DNA of 64,000 bases from Helicobacter canadensis MIT 98-5491 (GCF_000162575.1 NZ_CM000776.2:1058950-1122949), one strand, 5' to 3'. Shown: positions 1 through 8,966, numbered from the stretch's first letter. Numbers and translations: made by a program. The notes: generated by a model not told the origin, from the letters alone.

Positions 1-407
1 GTGAGGCTTGTTATGAAGTTATTGGCAATGATGTTACGATTATGCTTTGTAGTGAAAGGGGAGAGTTTGAGCTTAATGCATTTGAACCTGGAATTGCCTA
101 TGCGCTTTTTAATTCTTTAGTTGTGCTAGAAAATGCAATGCGAACTTTAGCACAAAAGGCCATTAAACATTTAAGTGCAAATCCTGAAGCTTGCAAACAA
201 TCAGTGCTTAATTCTATTGGAATTGTAACAGCCTTTAATCCAATTTTAGGATATGAAAAATCCGCAAGTATCGCAAAAGAAGCCTTACAAACTGGAAAAT
301 CAGTAGGGGATATTTGCCTAGAGAGAGGATATTTACCTAAAGAGGAAATTGATAAAATATTAGATCCAAAAAATATGCTTAATCCGCAAATGAAAGCAAA
401 AAAATAA
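1..407 (+). CDS. aspA: Aspartate ammonia-lyase, C-terminal part (partial at window start)
   Basis: Only the last ~134 codons are present; the reading frame is open from position 3 and the start lies outside the window. AspA converts L-aspartate to fumarate and ammonia in the cytoplasm. The visible part matches the C-terminal end of the fumarase/aspartase superfamily: the segment around 'FEPGIAYALFNSL' is the conserved helix after the catalytic loop, followed by the 'NSIGIVTAFNPILGYEKSA' stretch and the small C-terminal fumarase C domain ending in 'LDPKNMLNPQ'. The stop is 9 bases before dcuA, so the two are very probably one operon: AspA makes fumarate and DcuA exchanges it for aspartate or succinate. 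The family is clear; fumarase is less likely because of the dcuA neighbour and the aspartase-like ending. Confidence 0.93.
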   Translation, partial: EACYEVIGNDVTIMLCSERGEFELNAFEPGIAYALFNSLVVLENAMRTLAQKAIKHLSANPEACKQSVLNSIGIVTAFNPILGYEKSASIAKEALQTGKSVGDICLERGYLPKEEIDKILDPKNMLNPQMKAKK

Positions 408-416
408 GGCTTAATT

Positions 417-1763
417 ATGGAAACAATAATGTTGATTTTACAAATTATTGTCTTATTGGGTGCAATATTTGTTGGTATTAGACTTGGTGGGATTGGTATT
501 GGTTATGCTGGGGGTATTGGTGTTGTTATTTTGGGATTAGGGCTTGGAATGACTCCTGGTTCTATTCCGTGGGATGTTATTTTGATTATTATGTCGGTGA
601 TTGCAGCTATTTCTGCAATGCAACTTGCGGGTGGTTTGGATTATTTGGTTCAAATTGCGGAGAAGATTTTGCGTTCTAATCCAAAATATATTAACTATCT
701 AGCACCATCGGTAACTTACTTTTTAACAATTCTTGCAGGGACAGGACACACTGCTTTTTCTATGATTCCTGTTATTGTTGAAGTTGCAAAAGAACAAAAC
801 ATTAAGCCATCAGCACCGCTCTCTATTGCGGTGGTTTCTAGTCAAATTGCGATCACTGCAAGTCCTGTTAGTGCGGCTGTGGTGTATATGACTGGCGTGT
901 TAGAACCACTTGGTTGGAGTTATCCTGTGTTGCTTGGAATTTGGATTCCTACCACTTTTATTGGTTGTATGCTCACGGCTTTTATTATGACAATGTTCTA
1001 CAATCTTGATTTAAGTAAAGATCCTGTTTATCAAGAAAGACTAGCACAAGGATTAGTTCAAGCACCTATTGGATCGCAAAATATACAATTAAAAGAAGGT
1101 GCAAAGCTTTCTGTTGGAATCTTTATTATTGGAGTGCTTTGTGTGGTGCTTTATGCCACTGCCATTTCAAAAATCGGAGGACAACCTGTTTTAATTGAAA
1201 ATGTTATTGTAAGTCGAGATGCAGCGATCATGAGCTTTATGCTTGGTATTGCAACTTTGATTGTTATCTTTTGCAAAGTTAAGCCAGATAAAATCTCCGA
1301 TACTAGCGTATTTAAGTCCGGTATGGTAGCGTGTGTATGTGTTTTGGGCGTTGCTTGGCTTGGAAATACTTTTGTGGGTGGCTATACAAAGGAAATTGGA
1401 GATTTATCTACAGAGTTAGTTTCTAAAATTCCAGCACTTTTAGCAGTTGCTTACTTTTTTGCTAGTATGCTTTTATATTCTCAAGCCGCTACTGCCAAAG
1501 CTATTACTCCTGTGGTGGTTGCAGCACTTGGAATCACAGTGGCAAATCCAGGAGATTCTTATATGCTTGTTGCTTCATTTGCGGCGGTTTCAGCTCTTTT
1601 TGTGCTTCCAACTTATCATACTTTACTAGGTGCGGTGCAAATGGATGATACGGGTTCTACAAGAATTGGAAAGTATATTTTCAATCATGCCTTTTTAATT
1701 CCGGGAGTTTTGGCAATTGCCTTTAGCGTTGTTCTTGGATTTTTAGCGGTTTCGCTTTTCTAA
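417..1763 (+). CDS. dcuA: Anaerobic C4-dicarboxylate transporter DcuA
   Basis: A 448-residue, almost wholly hydrophobic protein with ten or more membrane segments, the usual DcuA/DcuB length. It exchanges or takes up aspartate, fumarate, malate and succinate across the inner membrane. Recognisable family stretches are the glycine-rich N-terminus, 'GTGHTAFSMIPVI' near residue 110, and 'VSSQIAITASPVSAAVV' near 140. The ATG has an AAGG ribosome site 7 bases upstream and follows aspA by 9 bases, so the pair supplies aspartate catabolism and fumarate respiration. A clear intrinsic terminator follows the stop. DcuA is preferred over DcuB because of the aspA linkage typical of Campylobacterota. Confidence 0.95.
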   Translation: METIMLILQIIVLLGAIFVGIRLGGIGIGYAGGIGVVILGLGLGMTPGSIPWDVILIIMSVIAAISAMQLAGGLDYLVQIAEKILRSNPKYINYLAPSVTYFLTILAGTGHTAFSMIPVIVEVAKEQNIKPSAPLSIAVVSSQIAITASPVSAAVVYMTGVLEPLGWSYPVLLGIWIPTTFIGCMLTAFIMTMFYNLDLSKDPVYQERLAQGLVQAPIGSQNIQLKEGAKLSVGIFIIGVLCVVLYATAISKIGGQPVLIENVIVSRDAAIMSFMLGIATLIVIFCKVKPDKISDTSVFKSGMVACVCVLGVAWLGNTFVGGYTKEIGDLSTELVSKIPALLAVAYFFASMLLYSQAATAKAITPVVVAALGITVANPGDSYMLVASFAAVSALFVLPTYHTLLGAVQMDDTGSTRIGKYIFNHAFLIPGVLAIAFSVVLGFLAVSLF

Positions 1764-1768
1764 ACTTT

Positions 1769-1800
1769 TCTATCCCTCCTTTTTGGGATAGAATCTTTTT
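1769..1800 (+). terminator. Intrinsic terminator after dcuA
   Basis: Eight-base arms TCTATCCC (1769-1776) and GGGATAGA (1785-1792) enclose an 8-base loop and are followed by TCTTTTT. It sits 6 bases after the dcuA stop and ends the aspA-dcuA unit. It also lies between convergent genes, just beyond the stop of the minus-strand peptidase gene. Confidence 0.8.
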
Positions 1801-1806
1801 ATTTCT

Positions 1807-2547
1807 TTATTCTGCTAGAATCTTTTCTATTTCTTGTATTCTTTTTGAATCACTTGGATGTGTGGAGAAAAAATCTGAAGTTTCCTTATTTCCTTGAGAC
1901 ATTTTTTGCCAAAAACTTAAAGCCGCTTGTGGATTGTAACCTGCCTTTTGCATTAGTATGATTCCGACTTTATCAGCTTCAAGCTCGTGATGGCGGCTAA
2001 AGGGTAACATAATCCCAACATTACTGCCGATATTATAGGCTTTATTAAAAAGATTGTTGTATTCAGGGTTTTGTGTGCTAACAAAGATTTCAAGAAGACT
2101 GCTACCTAATTGTTGCAAGGTTTGCATACTCATTCGTTCAGCGCCGTGTCTTAAAATTGTATGCCCAATTTCGTGTGAAATCACCACGGCAAGTTCATCA
2201 TCACTGCTGACTAATTCCATTAAACCTGTATAAACAAAGACTTTACCACCTGGGAGACAAAAGGCGTTTTGAGTTTTGTTTTCTATTAGATAAAATTCCC
2301 ATTCAAAATCAGGGCGATTGGCAACAGAAGCGATTTTTTGTCCTACGCGTTTTACCATAGCCGCTTGTTTGGCGTTTTGACTTAGTTTTGATTCTTTTAA
2401 AACCGCAAGAGCACTTTGTTCTCCTAAGACTTTTTCTTGCTCTTCATTAAGGAGCATAAGTTGAGTGCGATTAGTGTAGATTGTAGAAGAACAAGCACAA
2501 AGCATTAGTGCTAAAATAGCAAAATAAATTTTTTTAAAAATAGACAT
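1807..2547 (-). CDS. M48 family metallopeptidase, lipoprotein (LoiP/BepA-like)
   Basis: A 246-residue zinc peptidase of the M48 (Ste24/HtpX-like) family. The first 19 residues form a lipoprotein signal peptide with a lipobox-like LCAC, so the mature protein is likely a lipid-anchored periplasmic protein. The zinc site is HEIGH near residue 126 with the downstream glutamate in the 'ELEADKVGIILMQKAGY' motif near 190, where the family places the third ligand. It ends with the typical 'FFSTHPSDSKRIQEIEKIL' C-terminus. By analogy with LoiP/YcaL/BepA it probably degrades or quality-controls outer-membrane proteins; the substrate is not visible here. It sits 20 bases downstream of lepA on the same strand and could be read with it. 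Confidence 0.88.
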   Translation of the reverse strand: MSIFKKIYFAILALMLCACSSTIYTNRTQLMLLNEEQEKVLGEQSALAVLKESKLSQNAKQAAMVKRVGQKIASVANRPDFEWEFYLIENKTQNAFCLPGGKVFVYTGLMELVSSDDELAVVISHEIGHTILRHGAERMSMQTLQQLGSSLLEIFVSTQNPEYNNLFNKAYNIGSNVGIMLPFSRHHELEADKVGIILMQKAGYNPQAALSFWQKMSQGNKETSDFFSTHPSDSKRIQEIEKILAE

Positions 2548-2567
2548 TGAAGCACTTTTAAAATAGA

Positions 2568-4370
2568 CTAATCAATTTTTAAAACTGCTAAAAATGCTTC
2601 TTGTGGTAAATTGACTTTACCAATGGCTTTCATACGCTTTTTTCCTTCCTTTTGTTTTTCAAGCAGTTTTCGCTTTCTTGTAATGTCTCCGCCATAGCAT
2701 TTTGCAGTTACATTTTTGCCCATTGATTTAACGGTTTCTCTAGCGATGATTTTATTACCTACACTCGCTTGAATCGCTACTTCAAAAAGTTGCCTTGGGA
2801 TAATTTCTTTCATTGCTTCTACAAGTTCTTTGCCTTTTTCATAAGCTTTGCTTTTTGGCACAATAATGCTAAGCGCATCTACAATTTCTCCTGCTACGCG
2901 AATATCAAGCTTGACTAAATCTCCCTCTTGATACCCAATTGGCTCATAATCAAAACTCGCATAACCCTTTGTGCAAGATTTTAATTTATCATAAAAATCC
3001 ATTACGATTTCATTAGTAGGAATATGATATTCTAACAATACTCTTGTTTCTTGTAAATATTCCATTTTCTTTTGGATTCCACGCCTTTTGCTTACTAGCG
3101 TGATGATATTCCCTAAAAATTCACTTGGGACAATAATAGTCGCTTTAACATAAGGCTCTTTAATGCTCGCAATTTTTTGTTCAGGTGGTAATTCACTTGG
3201 ATTTTGAATCATAATGACTTCGCCATCGGTTTGGGTAACTTCATAAACAACCGTTGGGGCAGTGGCAATCAAATCTAGTCCAAATTCTCGCTCTAGCCTC
3301 TCTTTGATAACTTCCATATGCAAAAGTCCCAAAAATCCAACGCGGAATCCAAAGCCCAAAGCCACAGAGGTTTCAGGTTCAAAATTAAGACTTGAATCGT
3401 TGAGTTTAAGTTTTTCTAGTGCATCGCGTAAATCTTCAAATTTGTCTGTGTCAATAGGATAAATTCCTGCAAAAACAAAGGGCTTAGCTGGTTCAAATCC
3501 TGCAATAGGCTCTTTGGTTTTATTTTTAAAATCTGTTATGGTATCGCCAACGGCTATATCTGTAACATTTTTTAATCCCAAAACAACAATTCCAACTTCA
3601 CCACATTGGATACTTTTGGTTTTTTCTTGTTTGATTGGGTGCGGATAAAATAACCCTAAAACTTCGTGATTTTTACCACTCCCCATAATATAAATATTTT
3701 GTCCAACTTTAATAGAACCATCAAAAACACGCACTAAAGCTAAAGCACCTAAGTAGTTGTCAAACCAAGAATCATAAATTAAAGCTTTAGTAGGAGCTTC
3801 TAAATCTCCTTGTGGCGGTGGGATTAATTCGATGATTTTATCTAGCAATTCGGTGATTCCAATATTTGCTTTAGCGCTAACTTCTAAAGCGTGGCTGCAA
3901 TCAAGCCCAATAGTTTGCTCTATTTCTGATTTTACGCGCTCTGGTGCGGCTGCTGGAAGATCAATTTTGTTTAAAATGGGGATAATTTCAAGATTATTTT
4001 CTAGTGCAATATAAACATTTGCAATGGTTTGAGCCTCCACTCCTTGAGAGGCATCAACCACCAATAAAGCACCCTCACAAGAAGCAAGAGAGCGTGAAAC
4101 TTCATAGCTAAAATCCACATGCCCTGGGGTGTCAATGAGATTTAAAATATAGGGTTCGCCTTTGTAGAAATATTTTAGCCTTACGCTTTGGGCTTTTATG
4201 GTGATTCCTCGTTCTTTTTCAATATCCATTGTGTCCATTACTTGCGCACTCATTTCTCGCTCAGAAATCGCTCCACAAGCTTGAATCAAGCAGTCTGCAA
4301 GAGTGGATTTACCATGATCAATATGTGCAATAATAGAAAAGTTACGAATCTTAGAGAGTGAATCTTTCAC
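2568..4370 (-). CDS. lepA: Elongation factor 4 (LepA), back-translocating GTPase
   Basis: A 600-residue translational GTPase of normal LepA length. The G1 P-loop AHIDHGKST is at residues 15-23, the G3 DTPGH near 81, and the G4 NKID near 135. Domains II and V and the LepA-specific C-terminal domain, ending '[14 protein letters not shown]', follow. LepA acts on ribosomes that are stalled or mis-translocated. The start is a GTG at 4370; AAAGG lies about 7 bases upstream, and a nearby ATG is out of frame. The gene is divergent from sppA. All core motifs are intact. Confidence 0.97.
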   Translation of the reverse strand: MKDSLSKIRNFSIIAHIDHGKSTLADCLIQACGAISEREMSAQVMDTMDIEKERGITIKAQSVRLKYFYKGEPYILNLIDTPGHVDFSYEVSRSLASCEGALLVVDASQGVEAQTIANVYIALENNLEIIPILNKIDLPAAAPERVKSEIEQTIGLDCSHALEVSAKANIGITELLDKIIELIPPPQGDLEAPTKALIYDSWFDNYLGALALVRVFDGSIKVGQNIYIMGSGKNHEVLGLFYPHPIKQEKTKSIQCGEVGIVVLGLKNVTDIAVGDTITDFKNKTKEPIAGFEPAKPFVFAGIYPIDTDKFEDLRDALEKLKLNDSSLNFEPETSVALGFGFRVGFLGLLHMEVIKERLEREFGLDLIATAPTVVYEVTQTDGEVIMIQNPSELPPEQKIASIKEPYVKATIIVPSEFLGNIITLVSKRRGIQKKMEYLQETRVLLEYHIPTNEIVMDFYDKLKSCTKGYASFDYEPIGYQEGDLVKLDIRVAGEIVDALSIIVPKSKAYEKGKELVEAMKEIIPRQLFEVAIQASVGNKIIARETVKSMGKNVTAKCYGGDITRKRKLLEKQKEGKKRMKAIGKVNLPQEAFLAVLKID

Positions 4371-4464
4371 AACATACCTTTAAAAATAAAGTTTTAGGCA
4401 AGATTCTATCAAAAGTTTGCTAAAAAGGCTTAGAATCTTATCAAATTTTATTTGAGAATGGTGC

Positions 4465-4470
4465 TATAAT
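4465..4470 (+). promoter_or_regulatory. Probable -10 element for sppA operon
   Basis: TATAAT preceded by TGC (extended -10, TGCTATAAT) lies about 30 bases before the sppA start in the lepA/sppA divergent gap. The -35 region is AT-rich with no clear box, which is usual for Helicobacter housekeeping promoters. Confidence 0.6.
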
Positions 4471-4500
4471 TTTGCTTTATTTTTTGATAAGGAAGCAAAT

Positions 4501-5376
4501 TTGAAAATCACTAAAATCTTGTTAGCACCTTTAGATTTTATTATGAAATATTTTAAAGCCTTAGTGTTTTTATTGATTGTTGTTTTGATTTTTATGCCAA
4601 GCTCTAGTGAGAATTCTAGCTTAGCAAATGTAGCTAGGATTGATTTAAAGGGAATGATAATCCAAAGTGATAGTTTTTTAGAAGAACTCTCAAAGCTAGA
4701 AAACAATCCCAATATTAAAGGAGTTTTGCTTGTTATTGATTCTCCTGGTGGCACGATTCCGCCAAGTGTTGAAATCTCAGAAGCGGTTAAGCGGATGCGA
4801 AGTAAAAAACCTATTGTTGCTTATGCGCAAGGTTCTATGGCAAGTGGTAGTTATCTAGCAGGAGTATGGGCTGATAGAATCATTGCTAATAAAGGTGCGT
4901 TAGTAGGTTCTATTGGTGTGATTTTAAATGGAGTGGATGTAAGTGAGTTAGCAGAAAAACTAGGTATCAAGACACAAATTCTAAAGGCTGGAATCTACAA
5001 AGAAGCAGGAACTTTTATGCGTCCTTGGAATCAGGCAGAAGAGGAAATGCTAAAGGGATTAATTAAAGAGCAATATGAAATGTTTGTAAGTGAGGTTGTG
5101 GCTGCGAGAAATTTGGAAATCACAAAAGAAGGTGAGTTTGCACAGGGTAGAGTGTTTAGTGCTAGTAATGCTTTAAAGCTAGGGTTAGTAGATAGCATTA
5201 GCAGTATTTATGAAGCACAAAAAACACTCTTTGAACTAGCTAAGATTCAAAATCCTATTTGGCTTCAAAAAAGTGAAATGGAGATGTATTTAGAAAAAAT
5301 TATAGGTGAGAATATTGCACTTGGTATTCAAAAAGGTATTTATGGAATATCTCTAGAGTGGTTAAAGGGGCATTAA
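4501..5376 (+). CDS. sppA: Signal peptide peptidase SppA (short form)
   Basis: A 291-residue S49 family membrane serine protease, close to the length of the short SppA of related bacteria. One N-terminal membrane segment (about residues 17-33) anchors a ClpP-fold domain. The sequence 'IDSPGGT' near residue 80 and 'GSMASGSYLAG' (111-121, nucleophile probably Ser115) match the family, and the general-base lysine is probably in 'KAGIYK' (about 162-167). It degrades cleaved signal peptides in the membrane. The start is TTG at 4501 with AAGGAAG 5-6 bases before it. The stop overlaps the purU start by one base (TAATG), implying translational coupling. Confidence 0.93.
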   Translation: MKITKILLAPLDFIMKYFKALVFLLIVVLIFMPSSSENSSLANVARIDLKGMIIQSDSFLEELSKLENNPNIKGVLLVIDSPGGTIPPSVEISEAVKRMRSKKPIVAYAQGSMASGSYLAGVWADRIIANKGALVGSIGVILNGVDVSELAEKLGIKTQILKAGIYKEAGTFMRPWNQAEEEMLKGLIKEQYEMFVSEVVAARNLEITKEGEFAQGRVFSASNALKLGLVDSISSIYEAQKTLFELAKIQNPIWLQKSEMEMYLEKIIGENIALGIQKGIYGISLEWLKGH

Positions 5377-6209
5377 TGCGTTTTGTTTTAAAGATACAAA
5401 CTCCAGATAAAAAAGGCTTGATTACTCAAATTACACAGATTATTTTTCAATTCAATTTAAATATTTTAAAAAATGATGAATTTGTTGATAAAGAAAATAA
5501 TCTTTTTTTTATGCGTAGCGAGATTGAGGGGGAGTGTGAAATCGCGATTTTAAAGCAAAAGATAAAAGCTATAATTAATGATGAATCTAGTCAAGTAGAG
5601 ATTCTCCCTTGCCAAAAAAAGAAAATTGTGATTCTTTGCACTAAAGAGAGTCATTGTTTAGGTGATTTGCTAATTCGTTATGATAGTAATGAGCTAAATG
5701 CGGATATTTTAGCAGTGATTTCTAATTATGAAGTTTTAAAGCCTTTGTGCCAAAAGTTTAGATTGCCTTTTATCTGTATTAGCCACGAAGGGAAGAGTAG
5801 GGAAGATCACGAAAAACAAATTATTGAAGTTTTAAAGCAATATCCAAGCGATTATATTATTTTGGCAAAATATATGCGGATTTTAAGCCCCAATTTTGTT
5901 CAAGAGTTTGAAGGGCAATTGATTAATATTCATCATAGTTTTTTACCGGCTTTTGTGGGAGCAAATCCCTATAAACAAGCCTATGAAAGAGGCGTAAAAA
6001 TTATTGGTGCTACCGCGCATTTTGTTAATAATGAGCTTGATGAGGGTCCAATTATTTATCAAGATATTACAAAAGTCAATCACACAATGGATTGGAAAGA
6101 AATGCAAAAACACGGCAGAGATGTGGAAAAAATCGTGCTTTCTAAGGCGTTAAATCTTGCCTTGGAAGAAAAAATTTTTGTTTATCATAATAAAACGATT
6201 GTGTTTTAA
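5376..6209 (+). CDS. purU: Formyltetrahydrofolate deformylase PurU
   Basis: 277 residues from the ATG at 5376, which overlaps the sppA stop and has AAAGGGG upstream; a GTG six codons earlier is possible but less likely. The N-terminal ~80 residues form an ACT domain. The rest is a formyltransferase/hydrolase domain with the catalytic block 'NIHHSFLPAF' and 'ELDEGPIIYQD', carrying the Asn-His-Asp triad of PurU. It releases formate from 10-formyl-THF, balancing one-carbon pools and feeding formate-dependent purine synthesis. Its presence fits purH and purL further along the window. Confidence 0.95.
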   Translation: MRFVLKIQTPDKKGLITQITQIIFQFNLNILKNDEFVDKENNLFFMRSEIEGECEIAILKQKIKAIINDESSQVEILPCQKKKIVILCTKESHCLGDLLIRYDSNELNADILAVISNYEVLKPLCQKFRLPFICISHEGKSREDHEKQIIEVLKQYPSDYIILAKYMRILSPNFVQEFEGQLINIHHSFLPAFVGANPYKQAYERGVKIIGATAHFVNNELDEGPIIYQDITKVNHTMDWKEMQKHGRDVEKIVLSKALNLALEEKIFVYHNKTIVF

Positions 6210-6229
6210 AGAGATACAAGAGAAACTAA

Positions 6230-7117
6230 GTGCAAAAGAATCTTATCTTTTCTATTTTGATTGTCATAGCAATGGCTTTTTGGGGAAGCTCTTGGGCTTG
6301 TGGAAAAATTTTGGTGCAATATGCAAGTGCAGATATTGTAGCTTTTTGGAGATTCTTTTTTGCCCTTGTTGCTTCAATTCCTTTGATTATCTTATTAAAA
6401 GTCCCTATGCGGATTAACACAGAAAATTTCAAGTTTTTATTAATAGCAGCTTGTCTAAATGGAATATATTCTATTTTATTTTTTATGGGCTTGAATTATG
6501 GTAGCGCAGGGAAGGGCGGTGTGCTTGTTACTACCTTGATTCCTATTTTTGCGTATTTATTGGCTTACTTTTTTTCTCACAAGGAAAACAAAAGTATTAA
6601 AGCAAATGAAATTTTAGGTCTTGGAATCGGCATTATTTCTGGGATTTGTCTGCTTGATCTTGGAAGCTTTCAAGAGTTATTTGGCAAGTTTAACACATTC
6701 TTTTTGCTTTGTGCTTTGAATTGGGCAATTTTAACTCTAGTATGTCAAAAGATTCGCATTCATCCTTTGGCGATTAATTTTTATATTACCTTTTTAAGTT
6801 TGCTTTTTTATTCGCCTTTGTTCTTGTTTAAACCTCAAATTATTGAAGTTTTTCATTATGATATGCAATTTTGGGTTATGATTTTTGTGGTTGCCGTGCT
6901 TTCAACAGCTATTGGGACAAGCATTTATTATATGGGGATTGCCAAGCTTGGTGCGACTAAGGCAAGTTCTTATCAGCTTTTAGTTCCTGCAATGGCTTTA
7001 GGAAGTAGTTATTTGATTTTGGGAGAAATACCAAGCCTTTTAACGATTTTTGGCGGTATCTTGGCTATTTTTGCTACTTATTTAATCAATATCTACAAAC
7101 CAAAAGAAATAGGGTAG
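6230..7117 (+). CDS. EamA/DMT family transporter
   Basis: A 295-residue integral membrane protein with about ten hydrophobic segments arranged as two EamA repeats, as in the drug/metabolite transporter superfamily. The first repeat starts with 'AMAFWGSSWACGKILVQYASADIVAFWRF'-type sequence (read in two parts), and the second ends with 'LGATKASSYQLLVPAMAL', both typical of EamA proteins. It probably exports a small metabolite or amino acid; the substrate cannot be read from sequence. Start is GTG at 6230, 20 bases after purU, on the same transcript as sppA-purU. Confidence 0.88.
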   Translation: MQKNLIFSILIVIAMAFWGSSWACGKILVQYASADIVAFWRFFFALVASIPLIILLKVPMRINTENFKFLLIAACLNGIYSILFFMGLNYGSAGKGGVLVTTLIPIFAYLLAYFFSHKENKSIKANEILGLGIGIISGICLLDLGSFQELFGKFNTFFLLCALNWAILTLVCQKIRIHPLAINFYITFLSLLFYSPLFLFKPQIIEVFHYDMQFWVMIFVVAVLSTAIGTSIYYMGIAKLGATKASSYQLLVPAMALGSSYLILGEIPSLLTIFGGILAIFATYLINIYKPKEIG

Positions 7118-7131
7118 GTCTAGAAACTAGA

Positions 7132-7590
7132 CTAAAGCTGCTTTTTAATAAGCGTTTCGCCCTTATAGATTCCAAAAACCTTTGAATCGCCATTTTTATA
7201 AAGTAGCACAACTGGATATTCCTCTTGCATATTACCTTGTTCCATTCCGGGGCTTCCTATTGGCATTCCTGGTGTTGAGATACCAACGACATTTTCAGGT
7301 TTGTTTTCTAAAAGCCAATTAATCGCATCTAATGGCACATGTCCTTCTATAGCATATCCTTCAATAATACCTGTATGACAACTTTGATTTTGTGGTGCGA
7401 TTTTGTATTTTTCTTTGACTGCCATAAAATCTCCATTTTTGTGGTGCGTTACTTGATAGCCATTGTTTTGTAAATAATCTCCCCATTTAATACAGCACCC
7501 ACAAAATGGACTGCTATAGATTTCAACTTCTTTACTTAGCAAATAAAGCGGTGTTAATAACGCTAGAAATAAGAGTTTTTTGTTTTTCAT
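7132..7590 (-). CDS. DUF411 domain-containing protein (periplasmic, possible metal binding)
   Basis: A 152-residue protein with an N-terminal signal peptide (about 20 residues, 'KKLLFLALLTPLYLLSK'). The mature part matches DUF411: 'YSSPFCGCCIKWGDYL' near the start carries a CxCC cysteine cluster, followed by the conserved 'SCHTGIIEGYAIEGHVP' and 'GMPIGSPGME' blocks. Relatives are often near copper-handling genes, so periplasmic copper or thiol chemistry is plausible, but no copper gene is adjacent here. It converges on the EamA gene with only 14 bases between the stops. Confidence 0.88.
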   Translation of the reverse strand: MKNKKLLFLALLTPLYLLSKEVEIYSSPFCGCCIKWGDYLQNNGYQVTHHKNGDFMAVKEKYKIAPQNQSCHTGIIEGYAIEGHVPLDAINWLLENKPENVVGISTPGMPIGSPGMEQGNMQEEYPVVLLYKNGDSKVFGIYKGETLIKKQL

Positions 7591-7687
7591 TTTGTGCCTT
7601 TAAAGTTTTTTGCGGATTCTAGCATTTTTCGGAAATAATAGTAAAGAGTGCAAAAAGACACTTTGGGGAGCGGTTAAAAATAAAAGT

Positions 7688-7707
7688 TTGAAAATTATAG
7701 TTTTCAA
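7688..7707. other. Candidate difH site (XerH core recombination site)
   Basis: Perfect 7-base inverted arms TTGAAAA (7688-7694) and TTTTCAA (7701-7707) flank a 6-base centre TTATAG, and weaker symmetry continues outward. This two-arm, short-spacer layout with GAAAA/TTTTC cores is that of XerH target sites, and in Campylobacterota the site lies next to xerH, which starts 164 bases downstream. If right, it marks the chromosome terminus where dimers are resolved. Identity rests on symmetry and position, not on an alignment. Confidence 0.72.
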
Positions 7708-7730
7708 TACAAAATATTAGAATCTTTTGA

Positions 7731-7736
7731 TATAAT
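7731..7736 (+). promoter_or_regulatory. Probable -10 element for xerH
   Basis: TATAAT with a TGA just upstream (TGATATAAT), located between the difH candidate and the xerH leader. Transcription from here would give a leader of about 130 bases containing the hairpin and tandem repeats annotated next. Confidence 0.5.
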
Positions 7737-7775
7737 TCTATCTATTATTTTATAGCTTGGTAAAATCTTGTCTAT

Positions 7776-7799
7776 GAATCTTAATCTTGATTAAGATTC
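7776..7799 (+). repeat. Inverted repeat in xerH leader
   Basis: Perfect 10-base arms GAATCTTAAT (7776-7785) and ATTAAGATTC (7790-7799) around a CTTG tetraloop, about 70 bases before the xerH start. It could be an RNA hairpin in the leader or a dimeric protein operator. No T-tract follows directly, so it is not a plain terminator. Confidence 0.7.
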
Positions 7800-7821
7800 A
7801 GCTTGAATCGGATTGAAACAA

Positions 7822-7843
7822 ATTCAAATCAGATTCAAATCAG
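7822..7843 (+). repeat. Tandem 11-bp direct repeat upstream of xerH
   Basis: ATTCAAATCAG occurs twice head-to-tail (7822-7832 and 7833-7843), with a degenerate relative just before it (GGATTGAAAC). It lies 28 bases before the xerH ATG. Function unknown; possibly protein binding near the recombination locus. Confidence 0.7.
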
Positions 7844-7870
7844 GATTTAAAATATTCTTAAGGAAAAGAT

Positions 7871-8932
7871 ATGCGTTATCCCATTGACTTTAAAGATGAT
7901 TTTGCAGAAAACTTGTTATTTTGGATTGAACGCTTTGTGTATAGCAAACTCAATAGTCTCTCAAATCATCAAGTGCAAAACAAAAAAGATATTATTATGC
8001 CGCTTAATTTTTTACGCAAAGGCGTTAAAAGCATTCAAGAAATCCAAGAAATCTGCAAACAATGTCGCAATGCAGGATTAATCGGAATCAACACTTATAT
8101 TATTCCGCTATTAAAGCTGTATGAATATTTGAATTATTTGGGTTTGGCTTCACTAAAAGAAGTAGATGAAGAAATGCTTAAAGAGTTTTTGACTATCAAT
8201 ACAAGCTCACTATCAGATGCTACTAAAAAAAACTATCGTGTCGCGCTCATTAACTTTTTTGGCTTTATTGATAAGCAAAATGAAGATGATGATGGCACTT
8301 CTTATATCTTTAGGATTGAGTTAAAAAACTGGGGAGGACTACGCGGAAAAAGCGGACAAAAACTCCCCTCTTATATGATAGAAGAGGAAGTGCAGAGATT
8401 TTTAAAAGGCATTGATACTTATCCCTTTAAACACCAAGATTTAGGGGCTAGAAATCGCTTGTTGCTAAAAGTGATTATTTACACCGGCATTCGCGTAGGA
8501 GAATCATTAAATCTCAAAATCAAAGACATTACGCTAGATGGCGATTTTTATGTGATTCAAGTGCGTGGCAAAGGCAATAAACCGCGCGTTGTGATGATAA
8601 AGGCAAAAAACATTAGCAACGATTTTTCTTTGTGGATTAATTCGCGCCCCAATGAAGTTGAAAATGATTTGCTCTTTTGTAATCACAAAGGCAAAAAACT
8701 CACACAAGCCTATGTTAGTCGCATTGTTGAGCAGGTTTTGCTAACTAATGGAATCCGTAAAGAGAAAAATGGCGCACATATGCTAAGACATTCCTTTGCT
8801 ACCCTACTCTATCAAAAAAGCCAAGATTTGGTGCTAGTCCAAGAAGCCCTAGGACACGCAAGTGTAGAGACTTCAAGAATCTATACGCACTTTGATAAAC
8901 AAAAGCTCAAAGCCACCACTGAAATAATGTAA
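7871..8932 (+). CDS. xerH: Tyrosine recombinase XerH
   Basis: A 353-residue integrase-family recombinase. The N-terminal half is the helical core-binding domain; the catalytic domain carries the full active site: Arg208 in 'TGIRVGES', Lys234 in the beta hairpin, His303 and Arg306 in 'HMLRHSF', His329 in 'LGHAS' and the nucleophile Tyr338 in 'IYTHFD'. It resolves chromosome dimers at difH, working with FtsK at the septum. It is the only Xer gene in the window, fitting the single-recombinase XerH system of Campylobacterota, which replaces XerC/XerD. A candidate difH lies just upstream. Start ATG with AAGGAAAAG 4-10 bases before it. A phage integrase is the alternative, but no phage genes are near. 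Confidence 0.93.
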   Translation: MRYPIDFKDDFAENLLFWIERFVYSKLNSLSNHQVQNKKDIIMPLNFLRKGVKSIQEIQEICKQCRNAGLIGINTYIIPLLKLYEYLNYLGLASLKEVDEEMLKEFLTINTSSLSDATKKNYRVALINFFGFIDKQNEDDDGTSYIFRIELKNWGGLRGKSGQKLPSYMIEEEVQRFLKGIDTYPFKHQDLGARNRLLLKVIIYTGIRVGESLNLKIKDITLDGDFYVIQVRGKGNKPRVVMIKAKNISNDFSLWINSRPNEVENDLLFCNHKGKKLTQAYVSRIVEQVLLTNGIRKEKNGAHMLRHSFATLLYQKSQDLVLVQEALGHASVETSRIYTHFDKQKLKATTEIM

Positions 8933-8943
8933 TAGTGGCATAA

Positions 8944-8966
8944 AATAAGGCTTACAGAGCCTTATT
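8944..8966. terminator. Hairpin between convergent xerH and WG-repeat gene
   Basis: Perfect 9-base arms AATAAGGCT (8944-8952) and AGCCTTATT (8958-8966) with a 5-base loop. The right arm includes the stop codon of the minus-strand gene. It probably serves as terminator in both directions, although the flanking T-tracts are short. Confidence 0.6.

Noticed and set aside
7600-8940. Prophage or integrative element suggested by a tyrosine recombinase
   Set aside because: No phage, transfer or att-flanked cargo genes nearby; the dif-like site and conserved XerH features fit a chromosomal system.
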